Assembly (NCBI RefSeq): GCF_003347205.1
Contig: NZ_QQBJ01000026.1
Span: 62,001 to 126,000, forward strand
Reading direction: 5' to 3'
From: Mycolicibacterium moriokaense
Lineage (GTDB): Bacteria; Actinomycetota; Actinomycetes; Mycobacteriales; Mycobacteriaceae
DNA length: 64,000 nt
This document shows, in pieces, positions 51,169 to 62,655 of the stretch. Under the pieces are notes generated by a model. The model was not told where the DNA came from and made no database searches. It saw only the letters and a program-made list of their open reading frames with translations. The translations under genes were made by a program, and so were the position numbers. Numbering within the stretch: the stretch's first letter is position 1; every line of letters starts with the position of its first letter.

Positions 51169-52208
51169 ACATCGACATGGCAGCACTGCACGCCATCGAG
51201 GCCGACAAGGGCATTTCGGTGGACGTCGTGGTCGAGACCATCAAGTCCGCGCTGCTGACCGCCTATCGCCACACCGAGGGCCACGAAGCCGACGCTCGCA
51301 TCGAGATCGACCGCAAGACCGGCGTCGTCAAGGTGATGGCGCGCGAGACCGACGAAGACGGCAACGTGCTGTCCGAATGGGACGACACGCCAGAGGGATT
51401 CGGCCGCATCGCGGCCACCACCGCGCGCCAGGTGATCCTGCAGCGGCTGCGCGACGCCGAGAACGAGAAGAACTACGGCGAATTCTCTACCCGCGAAGGG
51501 GAGATCGTCGGCGGGGTCATCCAACGCGACAGCCGCGCCAACGCACGCGGCCTCGTCGTGGTTCGGATGGGCAGCGAGACGAAAGGCTCCGAAGGCGTGA
51601 TCCCGGCGGCCGAGCAGGTGCCGGGGGAGAGCTACGAGCACGGCGACCGGCTGCGTTGCTACGTCGTCGGAGTGTCCCGCGGCGCGCGCGAACCACTGAT
51701 CACGCTGTCGCGGACGCATCCCAACCTGGTGCGCAAGCTGTTCTCGCTGGAGGTGCCCGAGATCGCGGACGGGTCCGTCGAGATCGTCGCCGTCGCGCGT
51801 GAGGCCGGGCACCGTTCCAAGATCGCAGTGACCTCGCGGGTGCCGGGGCTGAACGCCAAGGGGGCGTGCATCGGCCCGATGGGCCAGCGGGTGCGCAACG
51901 TGATGAGCGAACTGTCCGGCGAGAAGATCGACATCATCGACTACGACGAGGACCCGGCGAAGTTCGTGGCCAACGCCCTGTCGCCGGCCAAGGTGGTGTC
52001 CGTGCAGGTCATCGACGAAGCGGGGCGCGCCGCCCGGGTCGTCGTCCCCGACTTTCAGCTGTCGCTGGCCATCGGCAAGGAGGGCCAGAACGCCCGCCTC
52101 GCGGCCCGGTTGACGGGGTGGCGGATCGACATCCGCAGCGACGCCGCCGACGCGTCGGACAGCCCGCCGAAGCCGGACGCGACGCACAGCGCCGTGCACG
52201 AGCGGTAG
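51165..52208 (+). CDS. nusA: Transcription termination/antitermination factor NusA
   Basis: 347 residues, the length usual in mycobacteria, which lack the long C-terminal repeats of E. coli NusA. N-terminal polymerase-binding helices, an S1 domain (about 110-185; [20 protein letters not shown]) and two KH domains (about 200-330; [31 protein letters not shown]) are clear. It binds RNA polymerase and nascent rRNA. Confidence 0.97.
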   Translation: MNIDMAALHAIEADKGISVDVVVETIKSALLTAYRHTEGHEADARIEIDRKTGVVKVMARETDEDGNVLSEWDDTPEGFGRIAATTARQVILQRLRDAENEKNYGEFSTREGEIVGGVIQRDSRANARGLVVVRMGSETKGSEGVIPAAEQVPGESYEHGDRLRCYVVGVSRGAREPLITLSRTHPNLVRKLFSLEVPEIADGSVEIVAVAREAGHRSKIAVTSRVPGLNAKGACIGPMGQRVRNVMSELSGEKIDIIDYDEDPAKFVANALSPAKVVSVQVIDEAGRAARVVVPDFQLSLAIGKEGQNARLAARLTGWRIDIRSDAADASDSPPKPDATHSAVHER

Positions 52209-52257
52209 CAGCCAGGAGCCGTTTCGGTCCGGGCGGGCTCAGACGGTAGACTCAGGC

Positions 52258-52617
52258 GTGATCCAGCGCGAGACTTCGGCTTCGCCGCATCGAAGTACGG
52301 ACGGACCCGTACGGACGTGCGTCGGCTGCCGGAGGCGAGAACTGGCCGCCGAACTGCTTCGGGTGGTTGCTGAGGGCAGCGGGAACGGCGACTACGTCGT
52401 AACCGTTGACGCAGCAGGTAATCTGCCTGGGCGGGGCGCTTGGTTGCACCCCGACCGGCAGTGTCTGAACGCAGCAATCCGGCGGCGAGCCTTCGCTCGA
52501 GCGCTGCGCATCACCGGCTCACCGGAAACCTCCGCGGTGCTGGCGCACTTCGACGACATCGAAGCGCTTCGGCGCCCGGCAACAGAACAGGCAGCGAAGA
52601 ACATGAGCACACCGTGA
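52258..52617 (+). CDS. ylxR: YlxR-family RNA-binding protein
   Basis: A 119-residue DUF448 protein. The YlxR signature is RTCVGCRRR, followed by LPGRGAWLHPDRQCLNAAIRR. The family sits between nusA and infB in many bacteria and is thought to bind RNA or influence RNase P or transcription; its role in mycobacteria is not settled. It starts at GTG 52258. About 20 residues longer at the N-terminus than I recall for Rv2840c, so a later start is possible. Confidence 0.9.
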   Translation: MIQRETSASPHRSTDGPVRTCVGCRRRELAAELLRVVAEGSGNGDYVVTVDAAGNLPGRGAWLHPDRQCLNAAIRRRAFARALRITGSPETSAVLAHFDDIEALRRPATEQAAKNMSTP

Positions 52618-52696
52618 AGTCCAGACGATGACCATGCGTCGTAGCTAAACCCGGGGCGCGGCCCACCACCGCTTGCGCCTCTAGACAGGAGAGTAA

Positions 52697-55405
52697 GTGG
52701 CAGGCAAGGCCCGCGTTCACGAGTTGGCTAAGGAACTCGGTGTAACCAGCAAAGAAGTGCTCGCCCGACTGAGCGAACAGGGCGAATTCGTCAAATCCGC
52801 ATCCTCCACAGTGGAGGCCCCCGTCGCGCGCCGACTGCGCGAATCGTTCGGGGGAGCAAAGCCGGCGGCGGACAAGGTCAAGGCCGACGGAAACGGCGCA
52901 CCGGCCAAGAAGGCCGCCGCGAAGGCGCCCGCTCCGGAGCCGGTGCCGGTCGCAAAGCCGGCAGCACCCGCGGCCCCAGCGCCCCCGCCGGTCCCCGCAG
53001 AGCCTGCGGCGCCCGCGGCGCCGGCGCCTGCGGCGGCGGCAGCAGCCCCCGCGCCCGCACCGGCGCGTCCCGGCCCGACCCCGGGACCCCGGCCCGCAAC
53101 GCCCGGCCCGAAGCCGGCGCCGCGCACTCCGCGGGTCGGAAACAACCCGTTCTCCTCGGCCCAGCCGGTCGAGCGCGCGATCCCGCGCCCGCAGGCACCC
53201 CGACCGGGCGCACCCCGACCCGGTGGCGGCCCGCGTCCCGGCGTCACGCCAGGCAACATGCCGCCCCGGCCGCCCGGCGCGCGACCAGGTGCCTCCGGTC
53301 GTCCCGGCGGCCCGCGTCCCGCACCAGGTGGCCGCGGTGGACCCGGCGGTGGCGGACGTCCCGGCGGAGGCGGCGGCGGTAACTACCGCGGCGGCGGCGG
53401 ACCCGGGGGAGGCGCACCCGGCGGCGGCGGAGGCGGCGGCTACCGCGGTCGTCCCGGCGGCGGCGGCAGGCCCGGCCAGCGCGGCGGCGCGGCGGGCGCA
53501 TTCGGTCGTCCCGGCGGCGCGCCCAAGCGAGGCCGCAAGAGCAAGAGGGCGAAACGCGCCGAATACGAGAACATGCAGGCCCCGGTCGTCGGCGGCGTGC
53601 GGTTGCCCAAGGGCAACGGCGAAACCATCCGGTTGGCCCGCGGCGCCTCGCTGTCGGACTTCGCCGAGAAGATCGACGCCAACCCGGCATCGCTGGTGCA
53701 GGCGCTGTTCAACCTCGGTGAGATGGTCACCGCGACCCAGTCCGTCGGCGACGACACGCTGGAGCTGCTCGGCAGCGAGATGAACTACAAGGTTCAGGTC
53801 GTCTCGCCCGAGGACGAGGACCGCGAGCTGCTGGAGTCCTTCGACCTGAGCTACGGCGAGGACGAGGGCGACGAGTCGGACCTGGAGAGCCGTCCGCCGG
53901 TGGTGACCGTCATGGGTCACGTCGACCACGGCAAGACCCGACTGCTGGACACCATCCGCCAGGCCAACGTCCGCGAGGAAGAGGCCGGCGGCATCACCCA
54001 GCACATCGGCGCCTATCAGGTCGCAGTCGAATTCGACGGCGGCGAGCGGCTGATCACCTTCATCGACACCCCCGGTCACGAGGCGTTCACCGCCATGCGT
54101 GCACGCGGTGCCAAGGCCACCGACATCGCGATTCTGGTGGTCGCCGCCGACGACGGCGTGATGCCCCAGACGGTGGAGGCCATCAACCACGCGCAGGCGG
54201 CCGACGTGCCGATCGTGGTGGCGGTCAACAAGATCGACAAAGAAGGTGCCGACCCGGCCAAGATTCGCGGTCAGTTGACCGAATACGGCCTGGTGCCTGA
54301 GGAATTCGGCGGCGAAACCATGTTCGTCGACATCTCGGCCAAGCAGGGCACCAACATCGGGGCGCTCGAGGAGGCGGTGCTGCTGACCGCAGACGCCGCA
54401 CTCGACCTGCGGGCCAACCCGGACATGGAGGCCCAGGGTGTGGCCATCGAGGCACACCTGGACCGCGGCCGTGGTCCAGTGGCGACCGTGCTCATCCAGC
54501 GCGGAACCCTGAAGGTCGGCGACTCGGTCGTCGCCGGCGACGCCTACGGGCGCGTCCGCCGCATGGTCGACGAGCACGGCGACGACGTCGAGGCGGCGTT
54601 CCCGTCACGGCCGGTGCAGGTCATCGGTTTCACGTCGGTGCCGGGCGCCGGGGACAACCTGCTGGTCGTCGACGAGGACCGCATCGCCCGTCAGATCGCC
54701 GACCGGCGCAGCGCGCGCAAGCGCAACGCGTTGGCCGCGCGCAGCCGCAAGCGGATCAGCCTGGAGGACCTGGATTCGGCGCTGAAGGAAACCAGCCAGC
54801 TGAACCTGATCCTCAAGGGCGACAACGCGGGCACCGTCGAGGCACTCGAAGAAGCACTGATGGGCATCTCGGTCGACGACGAGGTCGAGCTTCGCGTCAT
54901 CGACCGCGGCGTCGGCGGCATCACCGAGACCAACGTCAACCTGGCGTCGGCCTCGGATGCGGTGATCATCGGCTTCAACGTTCGCGCCGAGGGCAAGGCC
55001 ACCGAACTGGCCAACCGCGACGGCGTCGAGGTCCGCTACTACTCGGTGATCTACCAGGCCATCGACGACATCGAGAATGCGCTCAAGGGCATGCTCAAGC
55101 CGGTCTACGAGGAGAAGGAGCTGGGCCGGGCGGAGATCCGCGCGATCTTCCGGTCGTCCAAGGTCGGCAACATCGCTGGCTGCCTGGTCACCTCCGGCAT
55201 CATCCGGCGCAACTCGAAGGCCCGGCTGCTGCGCGACAGCATCGTGGTCTCGGAGAACCTGACCGTGTCTTCGCTGCGTCGCGAGAAGGACGACGTGACC
55301 GAGGTGCGCGACGGCTACGAGTGCGGTTTGACGCTGACCTACTCCGACATCAAAGAAGGCGACGTCATCGAGACGTACGAACTCGTCGAGAAGGAACGCA
55401 CCTAG
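52697..55405 (+). CDS. infB: Translation initiation factor IF-2
   Basis: 902 residues. An N-terminal IF2_N motif ([20 protein letters not shown]) is followed by about 230 residues of Ala/Pro/Gly-rich low complexity (positively charged near 285). The GTPase domain then carries G1 GHVDHGKTR (about 406-414), G3 DTPGHEAF, G4 NKIDK and G5 SAKQG. Domains II-IV close the protein. It brings initiator tRNA to the 30S subunit. GTG 52697 follows AGGAGAGTAA. Confidence 0.97.
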   Translation: MAGKARVHELAKELGVTSKEVLARLSEQGEFVKSASSTVEAPVARRLRESFGGAKPAADKVKADGNGAPAKKAAAKAPAPEPVPVAKPAAPAAPAPPPVPAEPAAPAAPAPAAAAAAPAPAPARPGPTPGPRPATPGPKPAPRTPRVGNNPFSSAQPVERAIPRPQAPRPGAPRPGGGPRPGVTPGNMPPRPPGARPGASGRPGGPRPAPGGRGGPGGGGRPGGGGGGNYRGGGGPGGGAPGGGGGGGYRGRPGGGGRPGQRGGAAGAFGRPGGAPKRGRKSKRAKRAEYENMQAPVVGGVRLPKGNGETIRLARGASLSDFAEKIDANPASLVQALFNLGEMVTATQSVGDDTLELLGSEMNYKVQVVSPEDEDRELLESFDLSYGEDEGDESDLESRPPVVTVMGHVDHGKTRLLDTIRQANVREEEAGGITQHIGAYQVAVEFDGGERLITFIDTPGHEAFTAMRARGAKATDIAILVVAADDGVMPQTVEAINHAQAADVPIVVAVNKIDKEGADPAKIRGQLTEYGLVPEEFGGETMFVDISAKQGTNIGALEEAVLLTADAALDLRANPDMEAQGVAIEAHLDRGRGPVATVLIQRGTLKVGDSVVAGDAYGRVRRMVDEHGDDVEAAFPSRPVQVIGFTSVPGAGDNLLVVDEDRIARQIADRRSARKRNALAARSRKRISLEDLDSALKETSQLNLILKGDNAGTVEALEEALMGISVDDEVELRVIDRGVGGITETNVNLASASDAVIIGFNVRAEGKATELANRDGVEVRYYSVIYQAIDDIENALKGMLKPVYEEKELGRAEIRAIFRSSKVGNIAGCLVTSGIIRRNSKARLLRDSIVVSENLTVSSLRREKDDVTEVRDGYECGLTLTYSDIKEGDVIETYELVEKERT

Positions 55406-55436
55406 ATGACCGACAAGCGGCTGCGCGAGGAGAAGT

Positions 55437-56925
<1,489 letters not shown>

Positions 56926-56942
56926 CCTGGGCCAGCAGCGCC

Positions 56943-58280
56943 TTGTTTGACCCGGAGCTGCCGGTCGCACCCGCCACCGGCCGCCGCATCGCCGGGTTGG
57001 CGCTGCCCGCACTGGGGGTGTTGGCCGCTGAACCGATCTACCTGCTGTTCGACCTGGCCATCGTGGGTCGGCTGGGCGCGGTCAGCCTGGCGGGGCTCGC
57101 CATCGGCGGGCTGGTGCTGAGCACCCTGAGCTCGCAGATGACGTTTCTGTCCTACGGCACCACGGCGCGCTCGGCGCGTTTCTTCGGCGCGGGCGACCGG
57201 GGTGCGGCGGTGGGCGAAGGGGTCCAGGCCACCTGGCTAGCGGTCGGGCTGGGCGCCTTGATCGTGCTGGTGGTCCAGGTGGCCGCGGTGCCCCTGGTGT
57301 CGGCGCTGGCCGCCGGCGGTGACATCGCCGCGGCGGCGCTGCCGTGGGTGCGGATCGCGATCTTCGGGGTGCCGGCCATCCTGATCTCGGCGGCGGGCAA
57401 CGGCTGGATGCGCGGCGTGCAGGACACGGTGCGCCCCCTGCGCTATGTCGTCACGGGCTTCGCGGTGTCGGCGGTGCTGTGCCCGCTGCTGGTGTACGGC
57501 TGGCTGGGCATGCCGCGGCTGGAACTCGAGGGATCGGCGATCGCCAACCTCGTCGGACAGTGGCTGGCGGCGCTGATGTTCTGTCGCGCACTTCTGGTGG
57601 AGCGGGTGTCGCTACGCGTCGAGCCGACCGTGCTGCGCGCCCAAGTGGTGATGGGCCGTGATCTGCTGTTGCGGACGATGGCGTTTCAGGCCTGCTTCGT
57701 CTCGGCGGGCGCCGTGGCGGCCCGCTTCGGCGCGGCCGCCGTCGCCGCCCATCAGGTGGTGCTTCAGCTGTGGAGTTTCCTTGCGCTGGTGCTGGATTCA
57801 CTGGCGATCGCGGCGCAGTCGCTGGTGGGGGCGGCCCTCGGCGCGGGCGAACTGGCTCACGCGAAGTCGGTGGCGTGGCGGGTGACGATCTTCTCCGCCG
57901 TCGCCTCCGCGGTGCTGGCCGGTGTGTTCGCCGCCGGAGCATCGGTGTTCCCGAGCGTGTTCACCGACGACCGCTCCGTGCTCGACGCGATCGGGGTGCC
58001 GTGGTGGTTCATGGTCGCCCAATTGCCGGTCGCCGGAATCGTATTCGCTCTCGACGGGGTGCTGCTGGGCGCAGGGGACGCGAAGTTCATGCGCAACGCG
58101 ACGCTGATCAGCGCGCTCGCCGGGTTCCTGCCGCTGATCTGGCTGTCGCTGTTGTTCGGCTGGGGGCTGCTCGGCATCTGGTCGGGCCTGAGCACCTTCA
58201 TGGTGTTGCGACTGATCTTCGTCGGCTGGCGGGCCTTCTCCGGGCGCTGGCTGGTGCCGGGGACCTCCGCTAGGCGCTGA
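56943..58280 (+). CDS. dinF: MATE-family efflux protein DinF
   Basis: A 445-residue, 12-span MATE transporter (PALGVLAAEPIYLLFDLAIV, FLSYGTTARSARFFGAGD, GNGWMRGVQDTVRPLRYVV, DGVLLGAGDAKFMRNA). It matches M. tuberculosis Rv2836c almost throughout. TTG 56943 is the only sensible nearby start; the ribosome site is poor. Its last 11 nt overlap the convergent mmpL gene. Confidence 0.92.
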   Translation: MFDPELPVAPATGRRIAGLALPALGVLAAEPIYLLFDLAIVGRLGAVSLAGLAIGGLVLSTLSSQMTFLSYGTTARSARFFGAGDRGAAVGEGVQATWLAVGLGALIVLVVQVAAVPLVSALAAGGDIAAAALPWVRIAIFGVPAILISAAGNGWMRGVQDTVRPLRYVVTGFAVSAVLCPLLVYGWLGMPRLELEGSAIANLVGQWLAALMFCRALLVERVSLRVEPTVLRAQVVMGRDLLLRTMAFQACFVSAGAVAARFGAAAVAAHQVVLQLWSFLALVLDSLAIAAQSLVGAALGAGELAHAKSVAWRVTIFSAVASAVLAGVFAAGASVFPSVFTDDRSVLDAIGVPWWFMVAQLPVAGIVFALDGVLLGAGDAKFMRNATLISALAGFLPLIWLSLLFGWGLLGIWSGLSTFMVLRLIFVGWRAFSGRWLVPGTSARR

Positions 58281-60564
58281 CCGGAGCGGGCAACGGCACC
58301 GCGACGGGGAACAGCGGTTCCGGCTGTCGCGCAACGGGTTCCGGCAGGGCAGGCGCGGCACCGGATTCCCGCAGGCCGATGCGACGGTGCAGCGCGCGCA
58401 GCGGCGCGGGCGCCCACCAGTTGTACCGGCCGAGCAGATGCATCAACGCAGGCAGCAACAGCATCCGCACCAGCGTCGCGTCGGCGAGCACGGCCAGCGT
58501 GACCCCGAGGCCGAACATCACCATCACCGACACCTGCGCGGCCATCAGCGTCGCGAAGGACAGCGCCATCAACAGCGCGGCGGCGGTCACCACCCGTCCC
58601 GTCCGGGCGATGCCGAGTGCCACCGCCTCGTCGTTGTCCGCGCCGCGCGCCTCCAGCCAGTACTCGCGGATGCGCGAGATCAGGAACACCTCGTAGTCCA
58701 TCGACAGGCCGAACGCGAGGCAGAACAGCAGCGCGGGCACATGGGCGATCATCGTGCCGGTCGAGGTGGTGCCGAACGCGCCCAGGTGGCCTTCCTGGAA
58801 CACCCACACCAGCGCCCCGAACGATGCAGTCAACGAAAGGATGTTGAGCACCAGCGCTTTCAGCGGGAGCACGACGCTGCCGGTGAGCAGGAACAGCAGC
58901 ACGAAGGTGATCGCCGCGATCACCATCAGAACCTTCGGCATGGTGTCGGCCACGCCCGCTGCGCTGTCCCGATTGATCTGGGCCCGGCCGGCCAGCATGA
59001 TGTCGCGCCCGCCGGGGGAGGGCACGGCGTGCAACAGGTCCAGTTGGCGCTCCGAGGCGGCCGAGTACAGCGGCGCGTCGGTGGCAACCGTGACGAACGC
59101 GCTGCCATCCCTGACGTCGGTGGGCGCGGCGGCGGCGCCGACGCGGACGCCCGAGGCGAACGTGCCGCGGGGAGCGGACACCGCGACCACGTCGGGAACC
59201 AATGACAGATCCGCGGCGTAACGATCGAGCTCGGCCGGCGCCAGGCCGGTGACGTCTGGGATCACCACGGCCAGGTCGGTCAGCGAGTTCAGCCCGAAGC
59301 CCGAGCGCATGTCGTCGCCGATCTGCCGTGACGACGCAGACTGCGGCAGCACCCGATCGTCGGGGTAGCCCCATGTGACGCCGAGGAACGGCGCGCCGAG
59401 CAGCACCAGCAGTACCACGACGACGGTTGCGACTCGAACCGACCGCCGCAGAACGGCTTTGGTCCATCGGTACCAGAAGCTCTGTTCGACGGTGCGCGCC
59501 GGCGGCTCGGACCTGCCGAGAATTCGGCGGCCGAGGCGTCGCACGTCCAGGGATTCCATCCGGGGGCCGAGAAACGCGATGGCCGCGGGCGCAACGACAA
59601 GCGATGCGGTCGCCGCCAGCGCGACGACGGCGACACCCGCATAGCCGAGCGACTTCAAGAAGTACATCGGGAACATCGTCATCGTGGCCATCGCCAGCGA
59701 CACGGTCAGCGCCGAGAACAGCACCGTGCGCCCCGCCGTCACCATGGTGCGCAGCAGCGCCTCGTCGTGCTGCGCACCGTCGGCGATCTCGTCGCGGAAC
59801 CGGCTGACGATCAGCAGGGTGTAGTCGATCGCCAGCGCCAGCCCCATCGCGATGATCAGGTTCAACGCGAAGATCGACACCTCGGTGAACGCCGCCAGCG
59901 CCCGCATCATCGCGATCGAGCCGACGATCGCGAATCCGCCCACCGCAAGGGGAACCGCGGCCGCGCCCGCTCCACCGAACACCCAGATCAGAACCAGAAA
60001 ACTCAACGGCAGCGCGATGGCCTCCATGGTGAGAAGGTCACGCTTGCTCTGGTCGTTGGCCTCGATGTAGGTGACCACTTCGCCGCCTGCCTTCACCGTG
60101 ACACCGTCGCGGTCGTGCAACAGCGGCAGCACCGTGCGGCCGTTCCTCTGCGCACCGTTCTCGCCGCCGGACACGCCGGCGACGATGAGACCCGTCCTGC
60201 CGTCCTCGCTGAACATCGACCGGGCCGCTTCCGGCGACGCGGTCCACGCCGAGTGCACCTGAGTGATGAACGGGAACTGCTTCAGTTGCGCGACAACGTC
60301 GGTCGCGACGGTGCGGGCCGCATTGCTGCGGGCGCCCGCGTCGGAGGAGATCGACACGATCAGGTTCATGTCGCCTTGATCGAACTTGTCGGCCAGCATC
60401 TGGGTGGCGTGCCACGACTCCGAGTCCGGGTTGCGGAACCCGCCCGCGGACAGGCTGTCCATCACCGGCGCTCCGTAGATGCCGGCGACGGCCATCAACA
60501 GCATGGCGACGACCAGGATCCGGCGCGGGTAGGCAATCGCGAAACGCGCTATCCGGTACAGCAT
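58270..60564 (-). CDS. MmpL-family RND transporter
   Basis: A 764-residue transporter with two repeats, each of one helix, an outer loop and five or six helices. The RND proton-relay region is visible as GLALAIDYTLLIVSRFRDE (helix 4) and FGLSMDYEVFLISRIREY (helix 10). MmpLs export cell-wall lipids, siderophores or drugs. ATG 60564 was chosen because MLYRIARFAIAYPRRILVV is the usual MmpL beginning. A thioesterase-like gene lies 17 nt upstream in the same direction, hinting at a lipid cargo. Confidence 0.92.
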   Translation of the reverse strand: MLYRIARFAIAYPRRILVVAMLLMAVAGIYGAPVMDSLSAGGFRNPDSESWHATQMLADKFDQGDMNLIVSISSDAGARSNAARTVATDVVAQLKQFPFITQVHSAWTASPEAARSMFSEDGRTGLIVAGVSGGENGAQRNGRTVLPLLHDRDGVTVKAGGEVVTYIEANDQSKRDLLTMEAIALPLSFLVLIWVFGGAGAAAVPLAVGGFAIVGSIAMMRALAAFTEVSIFALNLIIAMGLALAIDYTLLIVSRFRDEIADGAQHDEALLRTMVTAGRTVLFSALTVSLAMATMTMFPMYFLKSLGYAGVAVVALAATASLVVAPAAIAFLGPRMESLDVRRLGRRILGRSEPPARTVEQSFWYRWTKAVLRRSVRVATVVVVLLVLLGAPFLGVTWGYPDDRVLPQSASSRQIGDDMRSGFGLNSLTDLAVVIPDVTGLAPAELDRYAADLSLVPDVVAVSAPRGTFASGVRVGAAAAPTDVRDGSAFVTVATDAPLYSAASERQLDLLHAVPSPGGRDIMLAGRAQINRDSAAGVADTMPKVLMVIAAITFVLLFLLTGSVVLPLKALVLNILSLTASFGALVWVFQEGHLGAFGTTSTGTMIAHVPALLFCLAFGLSMDYEVFLISRIREYWLEARGADNDEAVALGIARTGRVVTAAALLMALSFATLMAAQVSVMVMFGLGVTLAVLADATLVRMLLLPALMHLLGRYNWWAPAPLRALHRRIGLRESGAAPALPEPVARQPEPLFPVAVPLPAPVSA

Positions 60565-60581
60565 TTCAGTTTCCCGAGTTC

Positions 60582-61151
60582 TCAGCAGGCCGGTGTGAGG
60601 CTGGTCGGCAGCGCGGACAGGCCGAACTTGGCTCGGGTGGCGTTGTCCAGCAGTGGCGGCACGACGTCCTCGTCGACGGCCAGTCGCACGACCGCGGCGG
60701 GCGACACCCGTCCCTTCGGTGATCGGAAGACCACCGTCAGGTAACCGGTGGCGGTCGGGCGGCCCGGGTCGGTGGCTGAGCGGAACGTCTGGCGCATGTA
60801 GAAGCAGCGTTCGTTCCACGACAGCACCTGCGTGCCGATCTCGAACCACTCGAAGGGTCGCAGTGAGCGCCGGAACTCCAGCTGTGCTGAACCGACGGGA
60901 ATGGTCCAGCGGTTCTTCACCGCGGTGCGCAGCAGCCCGAGGCGCGCAAGGTAGTCGACTCGGGCGTAGTCCATCAACAGCAGATACCGGCTGTTGTTCA
61001 TGTGTCCGAACAAGTCGATATCCGTTGGCAGCACACGCCATTTGGTGATGGTCTCCGCAACCGGGTCGGCAGCAGACGGGCGGGCGGCCACGACGTCGCG
61101 GGGCAGCGACGCCGTGGCCAAGATCTTGAGCAGACGCGGTGAAGGCTTCAT
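60582..61151 (-). CDS. Hotdog-fold acyl-CoA thioesterase-like protein
   Basis: A 189-residue protein of the 4HBT/THEM6-like type: TDIDLFGHMNNSRYLLLMDY carries the conserved Asp/His/Asn region, followed by VGSAQLEFRRSLRPFEWFEI. It should hydrolyse or bind an acyl thioester. ATG 61151 follows AAGGGA; a GTG four codons upstream would remove that site. It is probably in one operon with the MmpL transporter. Confidence 0.85.
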   Translation of the reverse strand: MKPSPRLLKILATASLPRDVVAARPSAADPVAETITKWRVLPTDIDLFGHMNNSRYLLLMDYARVDYLARLGLLRTAVKNRWTIPVGSAQLEFRRSLRPFEWFEIGTQVLSWNERCFYMRQTFRSATDPGRPTATGYLTVVFRSPKGRVSPAAVVRLAVDEDVVPPLLDNATRAKFGLSALPTSLTPAC

Positions 61152-61260
61152 GGTTCCCTTCACGGACCGAAGAACGCTGACTCCAGCGTCATTGCTGGCT
61201 GACAGAAACGTAAATTGCCGACGGGCCGTGAGTCGCGAGTAATCGACTACCCCATCGCGC

Positions 61261-62655
61261 TCAGGGAGCAGGCGATGCGTCTCCAGCCGACGGGAGCGGC
61301 GTATCGATGACGAGGTTCGGCGGAACTGTCAGGGTTGCGCCACGCGGCGGCTGCGGCGGCGGTGCCGGGGGCCATTGCGGCAGTTCCCATTCCGGCCATT
61401 GCAGAGGCGGCAGAACCGGCGGCAGAACCGGCGGCGGAGGCGCAACCGGTGGCGGTGCCGGCGGGGTCGGCTCGTCGTTGACCGCAGGCGGTTCGTCGAC
61501 GACGGGAGCCGGGTCGCCGGCAGCGGGCGGTTGTCGCTTTGGCGGCGGCGCCACCTCCGGTCGCGGCGCGACGGCGGACGGCGGCGGCGCCGGGGCCGAA
61601 GCGGGTTGCTGCGCCGGGCTGCTCGACGCCGGTACCGCGGGCATCGGGGGCGGTGGAAGCGGCGCAACGTGACCGATGTCCACCGGCAGCACCGTGACCG
61701 CGCGCTGCTGCAGCCAGACCACCGTCAGCCCGAGTGTCGCCAACAGCGCAACGGCGAACAGCGCGACGGGCAGCGTCGAGGCGCGCGTTCGGCGCGATTC
61801 GCCGCGGCCACCGCCGCTGCGCGGGCCGGCCGACGAGGTGAGCTGCACCGCGCCCAGGGTGCGCTCACGCAGCCAGGCCGGCGCCGGGATGAACGCGGGC
61901 GCGGTGCCCAGCAGCGCCACCGGGTTGACCAGCCGTCGTCGCTCCTCGTCGCACACGGGGCAGCCGTCGATGTGCCTGGCGATGCGCTTGCGCATCAGCA
62001 CGGTGAACGTGCCGTCCCAGCCGTCGAGGATCTCCGCCAGCTCGGCACACCGCCGTGGATCGCGGCGCGCGCCGCGAGAGACCAGAAGCGCGCCCAGAGC
62101 ACGCTCGACAGTGTCGCGCAGCCGATGCACGATCACGTTGGCGCTGTTCTGGCTGACTCCGAGCGCATCGGCGAGGTCGGCACCGTCGAGACCGTGCCGG
62201 TACGCGAGCTCGAGCACCGACCGGTCGCGGTCCGACAGCCCACCCGCCGCGTCGTCTACCAGGTCGGCGAGTTCTGTTCTCGCCGCGAGGAATTCAGGAC
62301 CGGGTTCATCGGATGCGTCATCGGGGATGTCATCGGTGACGGTCTCGCGCCTGCGCTCCCGGATGCGGCGCAGCGCCTCGGTTCTGGCGATGGCGTACAG
62401 CCAGGGCCGTAGCTTGTCCGGTTGGCGCAGCTGTGCCATGCGGTCGGCGGCGATGCAGAAGACGTCCTGCACGCAGTCGGCCGCGCCGTCACGGTCGCGC
62501 AGCATCCCGGCGCAGAAGTCGTGCAGGCGGTCGGCGTAGCGGTCGTAGATGCCGGCGAACGCGTCCCGGTCGCCGGCCGCCGACGCCAGGGCCAGCTGGG
62601 CGTCGGCGGCGGGCGTGACGGTAACGGGCCAGTCGGGTGCGGCGGTCATCGTCAC
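61261..62655 (-). CDS. ECF sigma factor fused to anti-sigma ZAS and membrane domain
   Basis: 464 residues in one chain. Sigma region 2 is about 33-100 (AADCVQDVFCIAADRMAQLR, PWLYAIARTEALRRIRE). Region 4 is about 139-188 (LSDRDRSVLELAYRHGLDG, DALGVSQNSANVIVHRLRD). Next is a zinc anti-sigma-like motif: Cys203, His228, Cys232, Cys235 (spacing x24-x3-x2). A membrane helix follows (about 295-316, LPVALFAVALLATLGLTVVW), then a Pro-rich outer tail (320-464). GTG 62655 overlaps the partner gene's stop; ATG 62649 is an alternative. It should be membrane-held until processed or rearranged. Confidence 0.9.
   Translation of the reverse strand: MTMTAAPDWPVTVTPAADAQLALASAAGDRDAFAGIYDRYADRLHDFCAGMLRDRDGAADCVQDVFCIAADRMAQLRQPDKLRPWLYAIARTEALRRIRERRRETVTDDIPDDASDEPGPEFLAARTELADLVDDAAGGLSDRDRSVLELAYRHGLDGADLADALGVSQNSANVIVHRLRDTVERALGALLVSRGARRDPRRCAELAEILDGWDGTFTVLMRKRIARHIDGCPVCDEERRRLVNPVALLGTAPAFIPAPAWLRERTLGAVQLTSSAGPRSGGGRGESRRTRASTLPVALFAVALLATLGLTVVWLQQRAVTVLPVDIGHVAPLPPPPMPAVPASSSPAQQPASAPAPPPSAVAPRPEVAPPPKRQPPAAGDPAPVVDEPPAVNDEPTPPAPPPVAPPPPVLPPVLPPLQWPEWELPQWPPAPPPQPPRGATLTVPPNLVIDTPLPSAGDASPAP

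Noticed and set aside
52511-54577. 688-residue minus-strand frame opposite infB
   Set aside because: Shadow of IF-2; no ribosome site, no recognisable domain.
55406-55436. Small peptide starting at ATG 55406 between infB and rbfA
   Set aside because: It runs into rbfA in another frame within a few codons and has no features; the stretch is best read as the rbfA leader.
61152-61260. TetR-like operator CCAGC..GCTGG before the thioesterase gene
   Set aside because: Arms of only 5 bp and no adjacent TetR gene; too weak to list.
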